This document shows positions 58,450-64,000 of a DNA stretch of 64,000 nucleotides, piece by piece (position 1 is the stretch's first letter; each line of letters begins with the position of its first letter). Below the pieces are notes generated by a model. It searched no databases. It had not been told where the DNA came from and saw only the letters and a program-made list of their open reading frames with translations. Made by a program: the position numbers and the translations under genes. Source of the stretch: Gracilibacillus halotolerans (GTDB lineage Bacteria > Bacillota > Bacilli > Bacillales > Amphibacillaceae); contig NZ_JACHON010000015.1 of assembly GCF_014206945.1 (NCBI RefSeq), positions 1 to 64,000 on the forward strand. Reading direction: 5' to 3'.

Positions 58450-59835
58450 TTATTTAATTTTATTCCAAATGTATCCGAATACTGATTTTTTGTCGTCATT
58501 ATTCGGATGACTAATTTGAGTGGAAGTGTTGGATAACGTATCGTTCTCTGGCTGTTCTTTCTGTTTTGGCTCACTAGTCGTTTGAAAAGACTCATTGTTC
58601 GGCTCTACATTAGATAATGTTGAATCCGCAACTTCTGGATTCTGTGTAGAGTTTTGATCTGACGTTAGAGTAGAAGAAGTGTCCTGCTGATATTGCGTCT
58701 CTACTTTAGCCGTACTATTTTCTGCAGTGTCTACACAACGATGTTGCTCAGTATTACTCCCAGAAAAATGTCCTGTAACATCACTAGTTTGATTGCCTTG
58801 CTCTGGATTTGGAGTAGAATTAGTTGTTTCACCGTTATGGTTTGCTGGATTATCTTGAACATCCATTGTTGGGTTATCCAGCCCAGGTGTTGGAGTGATA
58901 CTAGTCGTTTCAGCGTTATGGTTCGCTAGATTATCTTGAACATCCATTGTTGGGTTTTCCAGCCCAGGTGTTGGAGTGATATTAGTCGTTTCAGCGTTAT
59001 GGTTCGTTCGATTATCTTGAACATCCATTGTTGCGTTATCCTGCTTCGGTGTTGGAGTGATACTAGTCGTTTCAACGGTCTGGTTCGTTCGATTATCTTG
59101 AGCATCTATTGTTGGATTATCCTGCTTCGGTGTTGGAGTGATACTAGTCGTTTCAGCGTTATGGTTCGCTAGATTATCTTGAACATCTATTGTTAGATTA
59201 TCCGGCTCCGGTGTTGGAGTGATACTAGTCGTTTCAGCGTTATGGTTCGTTCGATTATCTTGAACATCCATTGTTCGGTTATTCTGCTCTGGTACTGGTG
59301 TATTGTAAGCTACCTCAGAAGTTTTATTAGCTAAATTGCTTTGCGCCTGTGTAGGGTGAGTAGATCTTTCAAAATTATCTGTATTGGCATCATCTATCTC
59401 CTCTGTAGGTAAATATCTTTTCTTTTTTTTAGTCTTACTCTCCATATTTGTATATCTAACTTCCAATGGCTGTTTTAGTTTTCTCGGTAATGTTCTTTCA
59501 TTCTCTTCGGCCTCATGAGATGTATAATAATGAAACATTTGGTTTTTGTGACGTTTGTTGGAGGATGGGACAGAGTGAATGCTGCTAGCTCTTTGAATAT
59601 CTCGGAATGTAACAACATCTCGCTTTTTGTTCTGGTCATTTGGATCAGTTGTATTATAGTGACTTGAATCGTCTTTTTGCATTTCTATTAATGCTTTTAA
59701 CTCATGGATTTGTTTTTTTAACTCGGCTATTTCTAAATTCTCTTCTTGGTGTGTTTCTTGGTCGGAAGATAGTAGTTCATTTGTTAAATTAGGTATATTC
59801 TCTTGACTTCGATTTACCTTACTATCATCATTCAT
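58450..59835 (-). CDS. Asn/Thr-rich tandem-repeat protein, unknown function
   Basis: A 461-residue hydrophilic protein. N-terminal coiled coil (LEIAELKKQIHELKALIEMQ, about residues 34-54), a basic middle, then about six repeats of 27 residues (units begin ETTSITPTP and contain DNPTMDVQDN), a Gln/Ser/Thr tail, and a short C-terminal KKSVFGYIWNKIK. It has no signal peptide or sorting signal. Many Asn-x-Thr and Thr-Pro sites offer places for O-glycans. The context (sugar pathway, coat-like genes) suggests a spore outer layer component. I do not recognise a family. Confidence 0.75.
   Translation of the reverse strand: MNDDSKVNRSQENIPNLTNELLSSDQETHQEENLEIAELKKQIHELKALIEMQKDDSSHYNTTDPNDQNKKRDVVTFRDIQRASSIHSVPSSNKRHKNQMFHYYTSHEAEENERTLPRKLKQPLEVRYTNMESKTKKKKRYLPTEEIDDANTDNFERSTHPTQAQSNLANKTSEVAYNTPVPEQNNRTMDVQDNRTNHNAETTSITPTPEPDNLTIDVQDNLANHNAETTSITPTPKQDNPTIDAQDNRTNQTVETTSITPTPKQDNATMDVQDNRTNHNAETTNITPTPGLENPTMDVQDNLANHNAETTSITPTPGLDNPTMDVQDNPANHNGETTNSTPNPEQGNQTSDVTGHFSGSNTEQHRCVDTAENSTAKVETQYQQDTSSTLTSDQNSTQNPEVADSTLSNVEPNNESFQTTSEPKQKEQPENDTLSNTSTQISHPNNDDKKSVFGYIWNKIK
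58786..59330 (-). repeat. Tandem 81-bp repeats within the Asn/Thr-rich protein gene
   Basis: About six copies of an 81-base unit, each containing the reverse complement of ACTAGTATCACTCCAACACC. Copies differ by a few substitutions, but all keep the reading frame. Recombination between copies would change protein length by 27 residues. Confidence 0.8.
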
Positions 59836-60059
59836 TTAAAATAACTCCTTTCATATATCATCCGAATGCCGTATTATCATGCAAATGAATTGTATATAAG
59901 TAAGTGTATGAAATCAGATCTAAATTGGTTACATTACTTAGCACAAACGCCTAATTTCGTTATAGATGCCAAGAATTCCGTTTTTTTGGTAGCATATATG
60001 ACTCAATTTACATACGTTGTTAGAGAGTAAAATATACTTTTATGGAGGAGTAGACTGAT

Positions 60060-60752
60060 ATGAGCGATATCCAAAACCTAAAGGGAAGAAAAAACCCCGA
60101 AATCTTATGTATCAATGCTGATAAAGTTTATGATTGGGTTATATTACAAGCAAATATTAGAGAGACTGTAAATCCAACTTTCACAGATCCTGGCTTTAAC
60201 GACCTAACACTTTGTACAGCTACTAATGTGAATACAGATATTCTTTTAACCGATGCGGTAGGAGACCCATTGTCGCCAAATGGAATTATTGACGTAGAAG
60301 AGGTAGCTGACAGACAAGACCGAAGCTTTATCATCGACGGTAGAAGAGTAACACTACAGAAAGTTACATTCCTAAAGACCATTTATGTTGTAGTGGAGTT
60401 CAGTGGATTGAATGGTTCAGATCCATTTGTTGCTCGCACTAACCCAATCGAAATTGAGGTTCCAGAATCCATTTATTTATGTGCACCTGAAGGAACGGAT
60501 TTAGTAGTACGTTTTTCAGATTTAGAAGGAAGTGTACGTATCAACTGTATCGGTACACCACCGGCGGATGTAACGCTTGATATTATGTTGAATTTATGCC
60601 AGAGTGTTCAAACATTTACCAACGTTACAGTAGAAGTAGAGGCTGATTTTTGCCACCCAAGAGAGATTCTTGCAGAGCAATGCCACACACCGGCTGTACC
60701 AAGACAATGCCCAGTTGTTTTTCCAGGAGAACATCGACGCTTCGATAATTAA
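60060..60752 (+). CDS. Cysteine-containing probable spore surface protein, unknown family
   Basis: A 230-residue protein without signal peptide. It has eight cysteines, mostly in the second half (YLCAPEG, INCIGTPPA, LNLCQSV, DFCHPREIL, EQCHTP, PRQCPVVFPG), and regular beta-rich stretches of alternating hydrophobic residues. This pattern recalls cross-linked coat or exosporium proteins. TGGAGGAG precedes the ATG. A 14-bp perfect hairpin follows (60774-60810). I do not recognise the family. Confidence 0.65.
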   Translation: MSDIQNLKGRKNPEILCINADKVYDWVILQANIRETVNPTFTDPGFNDLTLCTATNVNTDILLTDAVGDPLSPNGIIDVEEVADRQDRSFIIDGRRVTLQKVTFLKTIYVVVEFSGLNGSDPFVARTNPIEIEVPESIYLCAPEGTDLVVRFSDLEGSVRINCIGTPPADVTLDIMLNLCQSVQTFTNVTVEVEADFCHPREILAEQCHTPAVPRQCPVVFPGEHRRFDN

Positions 60753-60773
60753 TACTTTCCATTATTGCTGCAT

Positions 60774-60810
60774 ATATTTAAAGAGGGGAGTATATTCCCT
60801 CTTTAAATAT
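60774..60810 (+). terminator. Hairpin between two coat-like genes
   Basis: ATATTTAAAGAGGG pairs perfectly with CCCTCTTTAAATAT. There is no clear T run, so it may act as a partial terminator or mRNA stabiliser. Confidence 0.55.
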
Positions 60811-60828
60811 TTATAAGGAGGTCTTACT

Positions 60829-61383
60829 ATGGCTACTCACGCGGAAATAATGGCAAAGCTTGCACAATTGGAAAACGACCTAGACCAAACACAAACATAC
60901 ATAAAAGAACGAATAAAAAATTCGAATAAAATAACAAGTAGAGCATCTGATGAAGGTACTGTTTTTTGCTATTTCAGTCATTCAGTTGTGATGGATTACG
61001 AACAAGATGCTTCCCGATTGATTATTGGTAACTTTCATGTAAAAAATGTGTCATCCGCTCCTGTTTTATCTCCGACCATCCTTCTAAAAATAACCACAGA
61101 CGATGAATTTCAATTCTTAGGAAAATACAGTATACCTAATAAATCACAGCAAATGTATAACTTTGAGTGGGAACGTATAGAGTTAAAGAATTTTGACCCA
61201 GTAACACATTATTATTTAAGACCAGTTCAGACAGAGGAGATTCTACCGAACGAACAACTTTCCTTTCAAAACTTCCAAATCATTTTACCGTTTGGTGCTA
61301 CAGTTAATGTTGACGGTTTTCTTTACTATGAAGGAAAACAAGAAGGTATCGCTGCTATGAATTATATTAATATTTCTGGTTGA
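60829..61383 (+). CDS. Unknown protein with N-terminal coiled coil and beta-domain
   Basis: A 184-residue soluble protein. A short coiled coil (EIMAKLAQLENDLDQTQTYI) is followed by a beta-rich domain (SRLIIGNFHVKNVSSAPVLS through TVNVDGFLYYEG). Read in the same direction as the Cys-rich gene before and the small gene after (15-base gap), it is probably co-transcribed with the latter. TAAGGAGG precedes the ATG. Function not recognised; the context suggests spore surface assembly. Confidence 0.6.
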   Translation: MATHAEIMAKLAQLENDLDQTQTYIKERIKNSNKITSRASDEGTVFCYFSHSVVMDYEQDASRLIIGNFHVKNVSSAPVLSPTILLKITTDDEFQFLGKYSIPNKSQQMYNFEWERIELKNFDPVTHYYLRPVQTEEILPNEQLSFQNFQIILPFGATVNVDGFLYYEGKQEGIAAMNYINISG

Positions 61384-61398
61384 TAAGGAGGGACGATA

Positions 61399-61764
61399 AT
61401 GAACCAGAAAATAAAAGAATTAATGGAGCGTATGGTAATTAAGATGCTTGAGGAAGAATTAAGTAATAGTGAATCTATCATATCAAGTCAAGATGGAAAA
61501 ACCACTATTTCTATGAAACAGAATAACATGGTTTCTCTTCTGTTGTACCTTCAATTAACGAATGAAGATAATAAAAATCCTTTTCATACAAGTAGTGAAG
61601 AAGTAGCGAGATTAACAGATTCGAATGAAAAAAAAGTTACAACGGTGACAAATGATTTTCATGAAGCAGATAAAATTATCGAGAAAATCACTGTACTAGA
61701 ACGTAAGAACAAACAATTTAGAAAAGAAATAACTGAGCTACTTCAGGAACGAGTAGATGGATAG
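61399..61764 (+). CDS. Small helical protein of unknown function
   Basis: A 121-residue mainly helical protein. Its ends look like coiled coils (IKELMERMVIKMLEEELSNS and KIIEKITVLERKNKQFRKEI), with no cysteine or signal peptide. AAGGAGG precedes the ATG. It follows the beta-domain gene closely and is followed by a strong terminator. Its heptad-rich C-terminus could bind the coiled coil of the upstream protein, which is a guess. Confidence 0.6.
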   Translation: MNQKIKELMERMVIKMLEEELSNSESIISSQDGKTTISMKQNNMVSLLLYLQLTNEDNKNPFHTSSEEVARLTDSNEKKVTTVTNDFHEADKIIEKITVLERKNKQFRKEITELLQERVDG

Positions 61765-61797
61765 AGCGGCTCGCAGCATTTCCAATATAGTGAAGAG

Positions 61798-61852
61798 AAA
61801 AAAGGCAGTTATTCTTTTGGTGTTAATCAGAAGAAGCTGCCTTTATTTTTGC
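61798..61852. terminator. Bidirectional terminator
   Basis: AAAGGCAG...TTCTT pairs with AAGAA...CTGCCTTT, with A and T runs outside; it serves both converging genes. Confidence 0.75.
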
Positions 61853-61876
61853 CGGAACATAGTGGGGATTTAGAAG

Positions 61877-62956
61877 TTACTTGATGTTCAATTTTCCTTC
61901 AAGTAACTCTTTATTAGCTAGAATCCGTTCATCTTCTGGTCGATATTTTCTTGCCTGTTCATTGTGTTCATAAGATTTTTGGTAATCTTTTAGCTGATAG
62001 TAACACACACATAATTGGAGATGTGGGTACCATGTAGCATAAGCTGGATACGTGAAGCTCCACTTATTCGGATCATTTTCAAGTTGAGTAGCTAACTCAT
62101 ACCAAAAAATAGCCGGTTTCCATTCTTTTTTATCATGAAAATGATAGCCTATACGACTGCAAGTCTCTGGACGTGGTGTTATTGAAAAACGAAAAGATTC
62201 CATCAATGAAGCTAATTCATTTGTCGTGTCACCAATCATTCGGTAGCAATCAGCACGATTGATACAAGCATATACTTTATCCTCGATCCAACCATCTTGT
62301 CGATTTATATTTTTTGTGTAGCTTTCGATGGCTTTTTCATAATGGCCATTCTCTCGCAATTCATTCCCATAATAAAAATGATCTCTTGGTGTAAATTCAT
62401 CACCGTTATCTATTTTTGTTTGATAGATTGATAAGTTTCTTCCAACTGCATGCTTTGTTTTTTTATGGGTAATCGCTACGTCAGAATTTATAATATGTCC
62501 ATATACTTCAAGGTAGTTATGAACGTCGCCTTTCCATTTGAAATTACGTGATCTTTTTATTAAGCGATTTCTTCGGTATTGTAAGGTGACATTGCCAAAC
62601 TCGTCGGTTCCTGCATTGTAGTACATCGAAACAGAATCTACATTGGGGTCCAACGTTTTCTTTAACTCTTTAAATTTTTCCCGGTCTTCTTCTAATAACA
62701 CATCATCGGCATCTAGATAAAATATATAATCCTTTGTTGCATGGCGGAACGATTCATTTCTCGCGTCTTTAAATTTTCCCGTCCATTCGAAGAAGAATAC
62801 TCGGTCTGTGTATTGTTTAGCAATTTCAACAGTCTTATCTTCCGAGCCAGTATCTATAATGTTTATTTCATCAACAAGGTCATGAACCGAATCTAGACAA
62901 CGGGCCAAAACTTCCTCTTCATTTTTTACTATCATACATAAGCTAATACTTACCAC
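61877..62956 (-). CDS. Family 2 glycosyltransferase with TPR-like C-terminal half
   Basis: A 359-residue cytosolic glycosyltransferase. The GT2 core (residues 1-200) has SISLCMIVKNEEEVLARCLDS, the DxD metal motif in YIFYLDADDVLL, and FKWKGDVHNYL. The C-terminal half has TPR-like helical pairs (GHYEKAIESYTKNI, YQLKDYQKSYEHNEQARKY). This architecture is common for protein-glycosylating GT2 enzymes of Bacilli, including ones near spore surface proteins. The start is GTG at 62956 with AGGGGTGA just upstream; an ATG 27 bases earlier has no site. It might use the diacetamido-uronate sugar nucleotide made nearby. Confidence 0.85.
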   Translation of the reverse strand: MVSISLCMIVKNEEEVLARCLDSVHDLVDEINIIDTGSEDKTVEIAKQYTDRVFFFEWTGKFKDARNESFRHATKDYIFYLDADDVLLEEDREKFKELKKTLDPNVDSVSMYYNAGTDEFGNVTLQYRRNRLIKRSRNFKWKGDVHNYLEVYGHIINSDVAITHKKTKHAVGRNLSIYQTKIDNGDEFTPRDHFYYGNELRENGHYEKAIESYTKNINRQDGWIEDKVYACINRADCYRMIGDTTNELASLMESFRFSITPRPETCSRIGYHFHDKKEWKPAIFWYELATQLENDPNKWSFTYPAYATWYPHLQLCVCYYQLKDYQKSYEHNEQARKYRPEDERILANKELLEGKLNIK

Positions 62957-63132
62957 ACAATCACCCCTACTCAAATTATTCACTTTTATACTATATTCCC
63001 AAGGTGATATTGTTGACTGTACGAAAATCCTACAATCTCATTTTTTGAAGGTTTTTTGGACAAATTTATAGAGTACGTTTATTACGTGTCATACATATAC
63101 TGAATGTAGTTACAGGTAGAGGGGGGAAGAGT

Positions 63133-63285
63133 ATGAGCAATGAGCGTATAGAAGCTCAAAAGGTTCAACAATCGGGTTGTGGATGTGGTTCGAGCCACTC
63201 TTTAAAGCCACGTCGGATTCAGGGAACGTCTACATCAAATAGAAGGAGCAGACAAAAATCCATTAGAACGAGATTTTTGCGTTGA
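63133..63285 (+). CDS. Small Cys- and Arg-rich protein (50 aa)
   Basis: A 50-residue protein containing SGCGCGSSHS and a highly basic Ser/Arg-rich end (SNRRSRQKSIRTRFLR). GGGGGGAAGAGT precedes the ATG. Small Cys- and Arg-rich proteins are frequent in spore coats. It has no recognised family. Confidence 0.55.
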   Translation: MSNERIEAQKVQQSGCGCGSSHSLKPRRIQGTSTSNRRSRQKSIRTRFLR

Positions 63286-63312
63286 TTCCAGATAAATGAT
63301 AACTATAACGAA

Positions 63313-63356
63313 GATGGCGCTATAATAAATTTAATTAAGATTTGTTCAGCGCCATC
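63313..63356 (+). terminator. Hairpin after the small Cys-rich gene
   Basis: GATGGCGCT pairs perfectly with AGCGCCATC around a 26-base loop. No T run follows, so it is only a probable terminator. Confidence 0.45.
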
Positions 63357-63427
63357 CTCTACAAGTAAATACGATGATATGATGAAGTGATTTTACATAC
63401 TTTTATACAAAAAGGAAGCGTTGCACT

Positions 63428-64000
63428 ATGAACAATACAGCCCACCAACCACATTGTTTTACTGCATGGAACGTTCTAGATTGGATTAGTAAACAGACAA
63501 TAATTCATCTGTCGAAAACATTAGCATGTGATGAGTTGGTTACAGATAAGATTTGTGGAAATATCCGTCTTCAAGGTGATAAGAAGACACTACTATGGCA
63601 TGTTAAAGGTCCTTTATCTGTTTCTGGAAACGTAACAGTTTACCATAGATGGGGTCATCAACCGATTGTTGTCATTATTAATCAACGCAAAGAACACACC
63701 ATTTTAAAAGGTGAGACACTCACATTAAGTATAACTAACTTAAAAACACTGGAGGTAAGAGGTGACGGGACCTCCAATGCATTTTCTATTGGAAAGTACT
63801 CCTTAACAATACAATATCGTCTCAGTCACGGTTATGCTAATCCTGCAACAGGCGAATTAATTTGTTATTTATCAGATAAAGATGGAAACCCAGTAAAGTC
63901 ATTACGTTGTATGGAACTTATTCAAACCCCGAACAGGAAAACAGTGAAAGTTAGTGTTTCTCATAATACAACCACTTATCTTCAGAAAGTACAAGTGTTA
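63428..64000 (+). CDS. Endospore appendage-like (Ena, DUF3992) protein, 3' end cut by window
   Basis: The 191 residues visible begin MNNTAHQPHCFTAWNV. The part at about 30-135 follows the pattern of Ena fibre subunits: LACDELVTDKICGN, LLWHVKGPLSVSGNVTVYH, then ILKGETLTLSITNLKTLEVRG-GT and SIGKYSLTIQYRL. These are the beta-strands of the jelly-roll unit of S-/L-ENA appendages, with N-terminal cysteines available for cross-links. A further domain beginning near YANPATGELICYLSD, not part of the classical subunit, is cut. AAAGGAAG precedes the ATG. Assignment to Ena rests on pattern only. Confidence 0.5.
   Translation, partial: MNNTAHQPHCFTAWNVLDWISKQTIIHLSKTLACDELVTDKICGNIRLQGDKKTLLWHVKGPLSVSGNVTVYHRWGHQPIVVIINQRKEHTILKGETLTLSITNLKTLEVRGDGTSNAFSIGKYSLTIQYRLSHGYANPATGELICYLSDKDGNPVKSLRCMELIQTPNRKTVKVSVSHNTTTYLQKVQVL

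Noticed and set aside
58693-59172. Two repeated open frames antisense to the Asn/Thr-rich gene
   Set aside because: They are shadows of the 81-bp repeats and have no start signals of their own.
58786-59330. CRISPR array
   Set aside because: The repeats are contiguous 81-bp coding units without unique spacers and there are no cas genes.

Overview
The window is chromosomal DNA of a low-GC, endospore-forming member of the Bacillaceae. It is most like the moderately halophilic or alkaliphilic genera around Oceanobacillus, Gracilibacillus and Virgibacillus; the genus cannot be fixed from the sequence alone. The evidence is a long stretch of the B. subtilis yt- gene order, a Bacillus-type T-box, CcpA with cre sites, Fur boxes, a sigma-B promoter, Na+-type MotPS stators and a block of spore-surface-like genes.

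Bases 1-22,600 are mainly conserved core. The 3' end of a 23S rRNA runs into a terminator with no 5S gene. It is followed by murJ, a pseudouridine synthase, ytzE, thpR, ytlQ, ytmP, ytzH, trmB, ytzB, ytoP, a DUF84 NTPase, ytpP, ytpQ, ytpR, sftA, murC, ytxGHJ and the chorismate mutase/DAHP synthase. Insertions into this order are an ABC-2 exporter pair (9.8-11.6 kb) and an FtsA-like actin-fold protein with a long beta-rich tail (18.8-21.0 kb). trmB, and possibly the pseudouridine synthase, appear to start at an ATT codon.

Bases 22,600-43,200 carry ccpA, motPS and a CcpA-controlled galactoside locus: AraC regulator, GH4 enzyme, LplABC-type importer and a DUF624 protein. Then come a class A penicillin-binding protein, T-box-tyrS, a decayed IS200 transposase between inverted MITE-like repeats, a vWA lipoprotein, a secreted GH43 arabinanase, a DUF421 protein and an orphan GTP cyclohydrolase II-like protein.

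Bases 43,200-51,800 hold a MerR/TipAS regulator with a textbook 19-bp-spacer operator, an O-methyltransferase, Fur-controlled siderophore uptake (YclN, YclO, YclQ, but no ATPase YclP), a DUF4870 protein, a SulP transporter and a class D sortase.

Bases 51,800-64,000 look like a spore or cell-surface island. A long collagen-like GXT-repeat protein lies next to four enzymes that match the Wbp route from UDP-GlcNAc to UDP-2,3-diacetamido-2,3-dideoxyglucuronate (dehydrogenase, oxidoreductase, aminotransferase, acetyltransferase). Further on are a Thr/Asn-rich protein with 27-residue repeats, a Cys-rich coat-like protein, two unknown proteins in the same direction, a GT2 glycosyltransferase with TPR-like tail, a small Cys/Arg-rich protein, and the start of a protein resembling the endospore appendage (Ena, DUF3992) subunit, cut by the window end. 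The inference is that this island builds and glycosylates an outer spore layer; this is the most novel part of the window.
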